Positions 52,148 to 61,645 of a stretch of DNA of 64,000 nucleotides are shown piece after piece. Position 1 is the stretch's first letter, and each line of letters begins with the position of its first letter. Under the pieces are notes generated by a model. The model saw only the letters and a program-made list of their open reading frames with translations. It did no database searches and had not been told where the DNA came from. Location of the stretch: contig NZ_JAJJMP010000001.1 of assembly GCF_020905415.1 (NCBI RefSeq), positions 3,049,501-3,113,500 of the forward strand, written 5' to 3'. The DNA is from Myroides oncorhynchi. GTDB taxonomy: Bacteria; Bacteroidota; Bacteroidia; Flavobacteriales; Flavobacteriaceae. The position numbers were made by a program, and so were the translations under genes.

Positions 52148-53110
52148 ATGAGAGGACATAACAAATTAAATATGCAGTTAATCTATGCAGCGGTGTTATT
52201 TTTATTTAGCATCACTAGCTGAGCTCAATATAACTACTACAGTGTTTTAGTAGGAGATATTAAAGTTACAGCCCTTAGTGATGGTAGTGTGGATATAGAT
52301 GTTGATAATTTATTTGAGCCTTCAGCCAAGGTTAAACCAAGTGATTTAACCTTTAAGGCTTATCTACAAAATCCGGTAGAGGTGAGTATAAACGCTTATT
52401 TAATTCAGTATCAAGACAAGAATATTCTAGTGGACACAGGCGCTGGTGAGTTATTTGGCTCTAATGCTGGAAAATTGCTACAAACCTTAAAGCAATATGG
52501 TTTAACCCCTGACCAAATTACAGATATATTAATAACTCATATTCACCTTGATCATGTTGGGGGGCTAGTTATTAATAATAGTATAGTGTATCCTAAGGCT
52601 ATAATACATGTAAATGAAGTAGAATTAGATTCTTGGACAAAGACCATCGATGAGAGTAAAAACCAAAATATTGCAAGTAAAGAACAACAAAAAATTGCTG
52701 AGGATGTTCAAAGGGTAGTTTTAACTTGTTTTAAAGCAAATCAGATTAAAACCTTTAAAAATGCCCCAGGTAATTTACTACCCAATATACAGGTTTTACC
52801 AACAGTGGGACATACCCCAGGACATACTGTTTTTGTTTTAACAAGCAATAAAGAAAGTATGTACTTTTGGGGAGATTTAATACATGTGGAAAGTGTGCAG
52901 TTTCAAGATCCTTTTATGACCAACCATTTTGATCAAGACATGCAATTAGCCAAGCAAGTCCGAGATAGCTTCTACCACAATATGGCAGAAGCTCAAAGCT
53001 TAATCGCGGCAGCACATCAATCATTTCCAGGTATTGGTAGAATACAAAAAAAGCAAAAGAAATATAGATGGATACCAGTGCCATTTAGTGTTATAGGAAG
53101 AACAAAATAA
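52148..53110 (+). pseudogene. Metallo-beta-lactamase-fold hydrolase with interrupted signal peptide
   Basis: From the ATG at 52148 the frame reads a signal peptide (MQLIYAAVLFLFSITS), then TGA at 52220-52222, then AQYNYYSVLVGDIKVTALSD in the same frame. A Trp codon (TGG) at this place would give the signal-peptidase site SWA-Q. The remainder is complete: THIHLDHVGG, GHTPGHT, WGDLIHVE and AAHQSFPG, the zinc ligands of the family. Translation could restart at the ATG at 52289 and give a 273-aa cytoplasmic protein lacking the first beta strands. The usual product of this family in Bacteroidetes is an exported hydrolase of unknown substrate. Confidence 0.75.
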
Positions 53111-53116
53111 AAAAGC

Positions 53117-53157
53117 AAGGGAGGTTTTCTGTTTTAAGAAAAGCCTCCCTTTTTTTG
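53117..53157. terminator. Bidirectional terminator
   Basis: AAGGGAGGTTTTCT and AGAAAAGCCTCCCTT form a stem followed by T7, between converging genes. Confidence 0.8.
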
Positions 53158-53206
53158 ATTTAATGTAACTCTCTTAAGTTATATCTTGTGTATGTTTTTC
53201 TAAAAA

Positions 53207-53551
53207 TCAATCAAATTCAGTCTTATAATCAGTGGTGTTGTATTTCTGATTCCAAAGAGTGAGTTGGTTTAAAATCTTTAAAAGCTCAATTCCCTTTTGG
53301 GTTAAAGTATATTCAACTTTTAAAGACACCTGATTATATTCTTGTCGAGTAATGATTTTATCTTCTACAAGTTCTTTTAGCTGTTGAGTTAATACTTTTT
53401 TAGAGATTATTTCTATTCGAGCAAAGATTTCACCAAAACGCAATGTTTTAAGTCCGATTGCATAGATAATTATTGGTTTCCACTTTGTGCCAATGGTAGC
53501 CATTGTTCGTGTCATTGGACAATTATGACAAATAAAGATATCTTTTTTCAT
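53207..53551 (-). CDS. HxlR-family transcriptional regulator
   Basis: 114 aa. It starts with CHNCPMTRTMATIGTKWKPI, the conserved Cys-containing opening of HxlR winged-helix regulators. FGEIFARIEIISKKVLTQQL is the recognition region and VEYTLTQKGIELL the wing. Members often sense electrophiles, oxidants or metals through the N-terminal Cys. Two CCTAGG sextamers lie just upstream (53563-53568 and 53598-53603) and could be operator half-sites. The target gene is unknown. Confidence 0.9.
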   Translation of the reverse strand: MKKDIFICHNCPMTRTMATIGTKWKPIIIYAIGLKTLRFGEIFARIEIISKKVLTQQLKELVEDKIITRQEYNQVSLKVEYTLTQKGIELLKILNQLTLWNQKYNTTDYKTEFD

Positions 53552-53709
53552 GATGATTATTTCCTAGGGCAAGAAGATAAGAATAAAAATGGATAAACCT
53601 AGGATGATTTTAGGTAGACTTTAAATAATATAATTTATTGTTAATGATTATTTAATTGTGATCGATACATTAAACTATACTTTTAGCCTATATTAAATAC
53701 AGACATAAG

Positions 53710-54264
53710 ATGACACTATCAAGAGATCAATGGATTGATACTAATTATTATAAGTATTGGGATATATTATATCATTTATCATGTAATATTACCAGAGATG
53801 AGGCTCTATCGGCAGATGTGGTGCAGGAAGTCTTTGTTAATATTTGGAATAATTATAGCAACTTAACTATAGATACACCTAAGGCTTATTTAATCCAATC
53901 TGTTCGCAATAAAAGCTTAAAAGCCATTAGTTTAAAAGACTTTAATACTGTCCAGTTAGAACAGGTTTATAATGCACTTGTGGATAATGAGGTTTTAACC
54001 AAAGAGGAAGAGTTTTTGTACAAAGAACAACTACTAAGTATGATATATAGTAAAGCACAGGAAGTATTACCTCAGAAGTGTTACCAGATATTTATTTTAC
54101 GTTATAGCAATAGGCTTAGTTATAAAGAAATTGCTACAAGACTTGGAATATCTGAAAGTACAGTAGATAATCAGATTAGTAAAGCTTTAAAGAGTATAAA
54201 AACGACTCTTCCCTATACAGTAGATTATGTAATTATAATAGGTTACTTAATGGGGATAAAGTAG
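53710..54264 (+). CDS. ECF-type RNA polymerase sigma factor (FecI-like)
   Basis: 184 aa. Region 2 has ADVVQEVFVNIWNNYSNL and APKAYLI-like DTPKAYLIQSVRN. Region 4 has CYQIFILRYSNRLSYKEIAT and LGISESTVDNQISKALK. The protein would direct transcription of the SusCD locus that follows. It is followed by a FecR-type anti-sigma gene 105 bp later. The layout (sigma, anti-sigma, SusC with an STN domain, SusD) is the standard outer-membrane-signal-controlled glycan locus. Confidence 0.9.
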   Translation: MTLSRDQWIDTNYYKYWDILYHLSCNITRDEALSADVVQEVFVNIWNNYSNLTIDTPKAYLIQSVRNKSLKAISLKDFNTVQLEQVYNALVDNEVLTKEEEFLYKEQLLSMIYSKAQEVLPQKCYQIFILRYSNRLSYKEIATRLGISESTVDNQISKALKSIKTTLPYTVDYVIIIGYLMGIK

Positions 54265-54369
54265 TGTTACCTAATTGTTACCTGTATTAACAATAGGTTA
54301 AGTGTTAGTTTTTGCATAGGGGATTGTAAAAAAAGAAGCCTCTTACTTATGTAAGACAATCTTAAAAGT

Positions 54370-55287
54370 ATGCAAAATAAGTTTAAACATCTTTTACATA
54401 AGTATTTATTAGGTACCGCCAGTTTAAAAGAAAACAAGGTAGTGGAAGACTTTTCTGACAACTTACAGAAAAGACCGCTTATAGATCTAAAGGCTATACA
54501 AAGCAATAGTAAGCTTAGAGGTTCTATATATAGTAAGATAAAGCAGAAAACTAGAGAACGAAAAAGAAACAGGAATCATCGTTTATTACTGATTAGTTCT
54601 TCTTTTTTATTAGTAGCTAGCTTAGCTATTTATAAGATTACTACCCCTGGTGGTCAAGAGTTATCACATTACACTTGTTCTGGGATGACTAGACATATTA
54701 ACCTACCAGATGGTACTTTAGTAGAGTTAAGTAATAATTCAACGTTAATCGTATCAAATGATTTTAATGAGTCAACTCGAAAGGTAAAACTGGTAGGGGA
54801 AGCTTTTTTTAGAGTAGCCAAGGATGCCTCTAAACCTTTTATTGTTTCGTCTGACAACTTCGAAACCCAAGTTTTAGGAACTTCTTTTTGGATCAAACAA
54901 AATCAGGTAGAAGTCTCTACTGGACGAGTAAAAGTGAGTAATTCAATCGATAAACAGAATTATGTCATTTTAACTGCTACCGAAAAAGCATGGCTAAAAG
55001 ATCATAAGTTATATAAAAACACCACAGATATATTGGGGTGTATTTCTTCTTCTTCCACTTCTTTAGTAATGAATAGGGTTAGTCTTAAACAATGGAAAGC
55101 AATAATGGAGAAAGAGTTTAATGTTCCAATCCAATTCCTAGAAGATTATATTTCAACCGATGTATTTATTCAAGCAGATTTTAGAAATTCAACTCTTCAA
55201 GATATTGTTCAGAGTGTGAGTTATATGTATGATTTTGATTACAAATATGAAAATAAAACTATAATTATTAATAACACCAACAAATGA
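54370..55287 (+). CDS. FecR-family anti-sigma factor
   Basis: 305 aa. A short cytoplasmic N-terminal part is followed by one membrane helix (LLLISSSFLLVASLAIYKI, about 73-91). The periplasmic FecR domain has LPDGTLVELSNNSTLIV, VKLVGEAFFRVAKDASKPF and TQVLGTSFWIK. The C-terminus resembles the STN-like DUF4974 module (TLQDIVQSVSYMYDFDYKY). It holds the sigma factor until the SusC receptor signals substrate. Its stop overlaps the SusC start by four bases (ATGA). Confidence 0.9.
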   Translation: MQNKFKHLLHKYLLGTASLKENKVVEDFSDNLQKRPLIDLKAIQSNSKLRGSIYSKIKQKTRERKRNRNHRLLLISSSFLLVASLAIYKITTPGGQELSHYTCSGMTRHINLPDGTLVELSNNSTLIVSNDFNESTRKVKLVGEAFFRVAKDASKPFIVSSDNFETQVLGTSFWIKQNQVEVSTGRVKVSNSIDKQNYVILTATEKAWLKDHKLYKNTTDILGCISSSSTSLVMNRVSLKQWKAIMEKEFNVPIQFLEDYISTDVFIQADFRNSTLQDIVQSVSYMYDFDYKYENKTIIINNTNK

Positions 55288-58200
55288 GATTCAATTACTA
55301 TTATCGGTTAAAAGTAGAGACCTATTTTTTTTGTCTTTCTCTATTAAGTACAGGTCTGTATGCCTCTAATCAGAATATTTCTGATAAGACAAATGTTCAT
55401 GTCTATGTCAATCATTCTTCGGAAACAGTCAAGAGCTTATTTGAAAAAATAGAAGCGCAGACTGCCTATAAAGTGGTTTATTCACCTTCTACATTAAATA
55501 CATCTATTGCTATTAAGTTTACCAGCAAAGAAAGAGAATTGGATAAGTTATTAGAAGAGATTGCTTTAAAGACGGCATCAACTTATAAGGTATCAGATAA
55601 GTTTATCACATTTAAATCACAAAACCTTTTTACCAAGCAAAACAATACTTCTACAAATGAACAAGACAATAAGATAAAGATTAAGGGAGTGGTAAAGGAT
55701 GCAAACGGATTAACACTTCCAGGGGCAACCATTAAATTAAAAGACTCTGATAAGGCTGTAGCTACTGATTTGGATGGTAGTTTTATTTTAGAAGTAGTAC
55801 CAGGTAAATCAAATGTGTTACTAGTTGAGTATATAGGGTATACAACTCAGGAGTTAAAAGTAGAGAATACTGAATATGTATCGGTTGTACTACAAGAGGA
55901 TACACGTAGTTTAGAAGAAATTGTTATTACAGGATATACCACTGAGAGCAAGCGAAATATTACAGCTGCTATTTCCACTATAGATGTAGATGGTATTAAG
56001 GATTCGCCCAAAGCAGACGTAGCTGAAATGTTACAAGGTAGGGCCTCAGGAGTACAAGTAATGAGTGAGAACAGCCCAGGAGGAGGGAATTCTATTCGCA
56101 TTAGAGGCTTTAGTACTATTAATAACAATGAACCATTAGTTATCGTAGATGGTGTACCTGTGGCTAATGGACTAAATTCTATCAATAGTAATGATATTGC
56201 TTCTATGCAGGTGTTAAAAGATGCTGCGTCGTCCTCTATTTACGGTTCAAGAGCTGCTAATGGAGTGATTGTAATCACAACAAAATCAGGAGGTAAAAAA
56301 GACAAACTATCTATCGATGTAAGTAGTTTTACAGGTGTTCAGAATGCCTTTAATCTTCCTAAGATGTTAAGTGCACAGCAGTATGGAGATATGCTTTGGC
56401 AAGCCTATAGAAATGATGGTGTAACTCCAAGGCATGATATTTATGGAAGTGATCCAAATGGTGCAATTCTTCCAGAGTATTTAACTAAAGATAAGTCTAT
56501 TCAAAGCGCGGATGTGGATTGGGTAAAAGAGATATTTAATCCCGCAACAATTCAATCGCACAATATCTCGTTAGCTAAAGGAGGTGAGAATGCTAGTCAG
56601 TTGTTCTCATTGGGCTATTTTGATCAGCAAGGAATTATAAAAGACACTTATTTTAAGAGAGTTTCAGGGCGTTTTAATTCTGATTACCGCTTTTTTGATG
56701 GGGTGTTGACAATAGGAGAGAATCTTAATGCTTCTTATACAGAGAATGTAGGTATTGGTACCAATGCTGCTTTAGGATCTATAGTTTATAATGCTTTTAT
56801 GTATCCATCTATTGTGCCTATTTACAATGAATTAGGAGAGTTTGCAGGTAATCCCTTAAACGATATTCAGAATCCACGAGGACGTCTGGCTCGCAATAAA
56901 AATAACAAAACAAAGGAATTAAGATTATTAGGAAACATATTTGGAGAGTTAAAAGTAAGTGACTTTACTTTTAGATCTTCTATAGGGCTTGATTATGTGA
57001 ATATCAATGCTAGAAATTTCTCGCCTGTGTTTAATGAAATATTAGTACTGAATCCTATTAATTCACTTTCAACCAAAAATTCTTTTAATTATCAATTTAC
57101 CTTTACAAATACATTGAATTATAAGAAGCAATTAGGTAATCATAACTTTGATGTATTATTAGGACAAGAAGGAGTACAATATTATTATGAAGGATTCTCT
57201 GCCTCGAGACAGAACTTTATGTATGAAGATCCTAATTATTGGTTTTTAGATTATGGGACTGCTAACCAATTAAATGGTGGTAATGCTAATGGATGGTCAT
57301 TAAACTCTTTTTTTGGTAAGGTTCATTACAACTATGATGGCAAATACATTGTATCGGCCACCATGCGTAGAGATGGAACATCTCGCTTAGCTAATCATAA
57401 ATGGGACACATTCCCTGCTGTATCTTTAGGTTGGAGATTAGATAGGGAAGACTTCTTTGATTTTGGAGATACTTTTACTTCTTTCTTGCTTAGAGGAGGA
57501 TGGGGAATTACTGGAAACCAACAGGTTCCTTCTTATTCTACCATTAAGAGCTATTCGAGTTATAGTTATAATTCTAATTATGATATTAATGGAGACCAGT
57601 CTAAAGTAGAAACAGGTTTAATTCAATCTAGGGTACCTAATCCAGATTTAAAATGGGAAACGACAACACAAAGTTCTATAGGAGTTGATTTAGGGTTTTT
57701 TAACGACAAGCTAAATATTACTGCAGATATATATGACAAGAAGACTAAAGACATCTTAGTATATAAATCATTGCCTTTAACTTATGGAGGTACTAATGAT
57801 GGACAATGGGTTAATGATGGGCAGATGACAAATACAGGTTTAGAATTAAACTTGTCTTATCAAGACAATATTAAGGAGCTTCACTATAATGTGAACTTTA
57901 ATTTCACAACATATAAAAATAAATTGACAGCCTTAAATTCAGTTAACTACCTGGGTATTCCATCTTCTTCTTTACACAGTGTTAATTTTGGACAGGAGAT
58001 TTCTAGATCTGCAATCGGTCAACCCATTGGATCGTTCTTTGGATATGTTAATGATGGGATTTTTAAAAGTCAACAAGAGATAGATCAATATAAATTGCAA
58101 CCCAATGCTAAACCAGGTGATTTAATCTTTAGAGATGTCAATAATGATGGGGTTATAGATGATAATGATAGAACGTTTATTGGATCTCCTCATCCTGATT

Positions 58201-58700
58201 TTATTTTAGGGTTTAATGTAGACTTGAAGTATAAAGGTTTTGATTTAAGTATGTTTTTTAATGGAAGCTTTGGCAATAAGATTTATAACCTAACCAAGTA
58301 CAATTCTCATTTCTTTAACCAATCAGCATATAATAAGTCTTCAGATGTATTAGGGGCTTGGACTCCAGATAATCCCAATGCGTCTATCCCAAGATTATCA
58401 TTAGATGATACAAACAATAATATTCGTCCATCTTCTTATTATGTAGAAGACGGTTCTTATTTTAAGTTAAACAATCTACAGTTAGGATACTCTTTTGGAC
58501 AGAAAATTAATAAGGATCTAAAGATGCGAGTTTATTTACAAGCGACAAATGTATTTACTATAACTAGCTATAGTGGTCTGACACCAGAGGTAGGTCTACA
58601 GAGTTACTCTAAGAGTAATAAAAACCTAGATATAGGAGTCGATCGTGGACTTTATCCTCCTGCACGCACTTTCTCTATGGGATTAAGCATTAACTATTAA
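55284..58700 (+). CDS. SusC/RagA-like TonB-dependent receptor with STN domain
   Basis: 1138 aa. A signal peptide (to about residue 27) is followed by an STN signalling domain (VKSLFEKIEAQTAYKVVY, about 48-110). A CarboxypepD_reg-like domain comes next (IKGVVKDANGLTLPGATIKL, about 132-210), then a TonB box region (LEEIVITGYT). The plug has SIRIRGFSTINNNEPLVIVD and YGSRAANGVIVITTKSGGK, and the rest is a 22-strand barrel ending in FSMGLSINY. It imports oligosaccharides or other ligands and, through STN, signals to the FecR/sigma pair. It overlaps fecR by 4 bp and is followed 7 bp later by susD. Confidence 0.95.
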   Translation: MRFNYYYRLKVETYFFCLSLLSTGLYASNQNISDKTNVHVYVNHSSETVKSLFEKIEAQTAYKVVYSPSTLNTSIAIKFTSKERELDKLLEEIALKTASTYKVSDKFITFKSQNLFTKQNNTSTNEQDNKIKIKGVVKDANGLTLPGATIKLKDSDKAVATDLDGSFILEVVPGKSNVLLVEYIGYTTQELKVENTEYVSVVLQEDTRSLEEIVITGYTTESKRNITAAISTIDVDGIKDSPKADVAEMLQGRASGVQVMSENSPGGGNSIRIRGFSTINNNEPLVIVDGVPVANGLNSINSNDIASMQVLKDAASSSIYGSRAANGVIVITTKSGGKKDKLSIDVSSFTGVQNAFNLPKMLSAQQYGDMLWQAYRNDGVTPRHDIYGSDPNGAILPEYLTKDKSIQSADVDWVKEIFNPATIQSHNISLAKGGENASQLFSLGYFDQQGIIKDTYFKRVSGRFNSDYRFFDGVLTIGENLNASYTENVGIGTNAALGSIVYNAFMYPSIVPIYNELGEFAGNPLNDIQNPRGRLARNKNNKTKELRLLGNIFGELKVSDFTFRSSIGLDYVNINARNFSPVFNEILVLNPINSLSTKNSFNYQFTFTNTLNYKKQLGNHNFDVLLGQEGVQYYYEGFSASRQNFMYEDPNYWFLDYGTANQLNGGNANGWSLNSFFGKVHYNYDGKYIVSATMRRDGTSRLANHKWDTFPAVSLGWRLDREDFFDFGDTFTSFLLRGGWGITGNQQVPSYSTIKSYSSYSYNSNYDINGDQSKVETGLIQSRVPNPDLKWETTTQSSIGVDLGFFNDKLNITADIYDKKTKDILVYKSLPLTYGGTNDGQWVNDGQMTNTGLELNLSYQDNIKELHYNVNFNFTTYKNKLTALNSVNYLGIPSSSLHSVNFGQEISRSAIGQPIGSFFGYVNDGIFKSQQEIDQYKLQPNAKPGDLIFRDVNNDGVIDDNDRTFIGSPHPDFILGFNVDLKYKGFDLSMFFNGSFGNKIYNLTKYNSHFFNQSAYNKSSDVLGAWTPDNPNASIPRLSLDDTNNNIRPSSYYVEDGSYFKLNNLQLGYSFGQKINKDLKMRVYLQATNVFTITSYSGLTPEVGLQSYSKSNKNLDIGVDRGLYPPARTFSMGLSINY

Positions 58701-58707
58701 AACATAA

Positions 58708-60387
58708 GTGATGAAAAAAAATATTACAACAACAGTATATAAAATAATGCTTGTCTTAGCCATTACGACAGGTGTTGTAAGTTCATGTTCAAGTGACTTC
58801 TTAGATGAAACTACCTATGGAGAAGTATCTCCAGATAAAATGACTGATCCTAAAAACGTAGAAAGAGTCATTATAGGAGCCTATAAAATGCTTAATGGGC
58901 AGATGGATAATGCTTCCAATGCGATGAACTCTCCTGCTTCTAATTGGAGCTTTGGAGATGTGACTTCTGATGATGCATATAAAGGTGGTGGGGGTACTGG
59001 AGATCAGGGACAGATACACAGAATGGAGTTATATCAAACAGACCCTACTGTAATAGATATCGAACGCAAATGGACTGCACTATATGAAGGAATAAAAAGG
59101 GTGAATGATGCATTAAGATTACTTGGTCAATCACAGGAATTTGATCCAGAACTTAAAAAACAAAGACAAGGAGAATTGTTCTTTCTTAGAGGGCATTACT
59201 ACTTTGAGCTAAAGAAGATTTACAATAGAATTCCTTATATAGATGAGACTATTATAAAGGTAGAGGATTATAATCGTTCTAATGTAGAATTTACCTCTGA
59301 AGAGTTGTGGCAAAAAATAGCTACAGACTTTGCTAATGCAGCTAAAGTATTACCTTCTAAACAAACACAGGTAGGTAGACCAACTAGCATTGCAGCTAAA
59401 GCTTATCTGATGAAAACAATGATATATCAAAATAAATGGCAACAGGCTTATACAATCTCTGAAGAGGTAATGTCTAGTCAATACAAACTTCTGTCTAATT
59501 TTGAAGATGTGTTTTTACCAGAAAATGACAATAGCTCAGAAGTCATATTTGCTGTTCAACATTCTATAAGTGATGGTGATCCTAATAACTATAATGGAAG
59601 TATAGGAGATCGTCTTACAGCCCCAGGAGGACCTTTTTATCCTCAGTACGGTTTTCACAGACCTTCACAGAATCTAGTTAATGCATTTAAGACTGATAGT
59701 AATGGACTACCAGTAAAGGATAATGTAGATGTAAAGACACAAGATTTTGTTGATCCTAGATTAGATTATACCGTAGGAAGACCAGGTATAACGTATAAAG
59801 ATTTAGGTGTGGTGTATGAGTCTTCTTGGGCAAGAGATTTAGCCACTTATGGAGCCTATGCTCCTAAGAAAAGAATAGTATCTGCTAACTCACCTTATTA
59901 TGGTAAAACATGGCCTTATGTATCAGCATTAAACTATTATATTATTCGCTATGCCCAGGTAATGCTTTGGAAGGCAGAAGCTGCTGTTGAATTAGGTAAG
60001 TTAGAAGAGGCACGTAGTATTGTAAATACAATTAGAGAAAGAGCTAAAAACTCTAGTTACGTAATGACATTAGATGGAAAGTCATATGCAGCTAATTATA
60101 AGATAGGACTATACAATAGTGCTTGGACAGATGTCAATAAGGCCAGAGAAGCAGTTCAATTAGAGAGTAGATTAGAACTAGCGATGGAGGGAGAACGCTT
60201 CTTTAATTTGGTACGTTGGGGTATAGCTGATAAAGTAATTAATCAGCAATATTTACAGGCAGAGAAAAGCAAGCGTTCTTTCTTGACTAATGCTCATTTT
60301 ACTAAAGGCAAGAATGAATATTTTCCAATACCTCAGAGATATGTGGACGCAGCAACTGCTAAAGTTGAACAAAACCCTAATTATTAA
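58708..60387 (+). CDS. SusD/RagB-like outer-membrane lipoprotein
   Basis: 559 aa. The lipobox is VVSSC (about residue 27), followed by SSDFLDE, the usual SusD opening. TPR-like helices include QRQGELFFLRGHYYFELKKI and RPTSIAAKAYLMKTMIYQNK; the C-terminal part has MLWKAEAAVELGKLEEARSI, LELAMEGERFFNLVRWG and a final YFPIPQRYVDA. It is the surface lid and substrate-binding partner of the SusC receptor just upstream. Cotranscription with susC is nearly certain (7 bp gap). Confidence 0.95.
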   Translation: MMKKNITTTVYKIMLVLAITTGVVSSCSSDFLDETTYGEVSPDKMTDPKNVERVIIGAYKMLNGQMDNASNAMNSPASNWSFGDVTSDDAYKGGGGTGDQGQIHRMELYQTDPTVIDIERKWTALYEGIKRVNDALRLLGQSQEFDPELKKQRQGELFFLRGHYYFELKKIYNRIPYIDETIIKVEDYNRSNVEFTSEELWQKIATDFANAAKVLPSKQTQVGRPTSIAAKAYLMKTMIYQNKWQQAYTISEEVMSSQYKLLSNFEDVFLPENDNSSEVIFAVQHSISDGDPNNYNGSIGDRLTAPGGPFYPQYGFHRPSQNLVNAFKTDSNGLPVKDNVDVKTQDFVDPRLDYTVGRPGITYKDLGVVYESSWARDLATYGAYAPKKRIVSANSPYYGKTWPYVSALNYYIIRYAQVMLWKAEAAVELGKLEEARSIVNTIRERAKNSSYVMTLDGKSYAANYKIGLYNSAWTDVNKAREAVQLESRLELAMEGERFFNLVRWGIADKVINQQYLQAEKSKRSFLTNAHFTKGKNEYFPIPQRYVDAATAKVEQNPNY

Positions 60388-60405
60388 TCTAATAAGACAA
60401 TACAA

Positions 60406-61644
60406 ATGAAAAAAATAATAGTAGGCTTTCTACTTGCTGTTTGTTCTATTTCTTTTGGACAGAGTAATGAGAATAGAACTGTGACACTCTTAAGGGATAG
60501 TAATTTTTATTTTTTAGATCAACTATCTAAACAACCAGAGCTTGTTAAGTTACTTAATACTAATAAGGCATTTGCAGAAATAAAGAAGGGGAGATTAGAA
60601 CAAGTAAGAAAATTAGTAAATAGCGAAACTTTCCCTAAGAGCGAAGAATTGGTTCACTGTTATATTTTTACAGATGATCAGATAAAAAACATCTCTGATC
60701 AGCTAGTTATCTTAAATAATAAAGATAAAAAAGTAGAAGCTTTCTTTGAGCAGTTAAAACAGTCTAAAAAGTATATAAACTACAATCAGATGAACAAGGA
60801 AGACTTTATCTCTAATGTAACGAAGTTAAACTTTAGCGGATTAAACCATACTTTAAAAGTTTATGGATTAGGAGAGAAACCTTTTTATCCCAATATTGAT
60901 TCTGTTTCTTACAATAAAAACTCATGGTATTTTAAAGGGGCAACTCTATTTTGGGCAAAACATTTAGCTAATGAAACAGACTATACTAATCGTAGTTTTT
61001 TTGAACCCATGTTAGATTATGGATTATATCTAATGTATATGAATCACAGAGATGAAGCTATTAGATATGAGCCTCTAGCCCAGATGTATAATAAAAATGC
61101 AATAGCACATGCTAAAAGTGTTGACTTTAAAAAGTATGAGTATAATGCATTAATCGTTTTAGGGGATGGACCAGAGAATTATACAGATCCTCTAGGAGCT
61201 TTAGGTAAACTGAATTTAAAGCTTGCTGTGGAACAGTATAAACAAGGTAAGGCTCCTTTTATTATTGTTTCAGGAGGACATGTACATCCCAATCGTACAC
61301 AGACTTGTGAAGCAATAGAAATGAAGAAGGAGTTAATCCAACTATACAATATTCCAGAGCAAGCAATCATTGTAGAACCCTATGCTAGACATACCACGAC
61401 TAATCTTAGAAATGCTACTCGTTTAATGATTGAATACGGTTTTGATATAAAACAAAAAAGTATGATTGTATCTTATCAGTTACACACAAAGTCTATAGCA
61501 GATAAGAAGTTTTTAGATCGTTTTATGCGCGAGCTGGGTTATTTGCCTGGTGAGATTGTTAAACAGCAAAAAGGAGAGTTGTTAGATTTTTATCCTTCTG
61601 ACTTACTCTTACAAGTAAATCCTTTAGAACCTTTAGACCCATAA
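60406..61644 (+). CDS. YdcF/DUF218-family exported protein
   Basis: 412 aa with a signal peptide (to about residue 19, SFGQ). The first 230 residues are helical and not recognised. The rest is a DUF218/YdcF (ElyC/SanA-like) domain: YNALIVLGDGPENY (about 244-257), APFIIVSGGHVHPNRT, EAIEMKKELIQLYNIP, IIVEPYARHTTTNLRNATRL and QKSMIVSYQLH. The biochemical role of this family is not settled; a nucleotide- or phosphoester-linked function is discussed. It sits between susD and a GH92 gene with 1-18 bp gaps, so it is part of the utilisation operon. Confidence 0.8.
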   Translation: MKKIIVGFLLAVCSISFGQSNENRTVTLLRDSNFYFLDQLSKQPELVKLLNTNKAFAEIKKGRLEQVRKLVNSETFPKSEELVHCYIFTDDQIKNISDQLVILNNKDKKVEAFFEQLKQSKKYINYNQMNKEDFISNVTKLNFSGLNHTLKVYGLGEKPFYPNIDSVSYNKNSWYFKGATLFWAKHLANETDYTNRSFFEPMLDYGLYLMYMNHRDEAIRYEPLAQMYNKNAIAHAKSVDFKKYEYNALIVLGDGPENYTDPLGALGKLNLKLAVEQYKQGKAPFIIVSGGHVHPNRTQTCEAIEMKKELIQLYNIPEQAIIVEPYARHTTTNLRNATRLMIEYGFDIKQKSMIVSYQLHTKSIADKKFLDRFMRELGYLPGEIVKQQKGELLDFYPSDLLLQVNPLEPLDP

Positions 61645-61645
61645 G

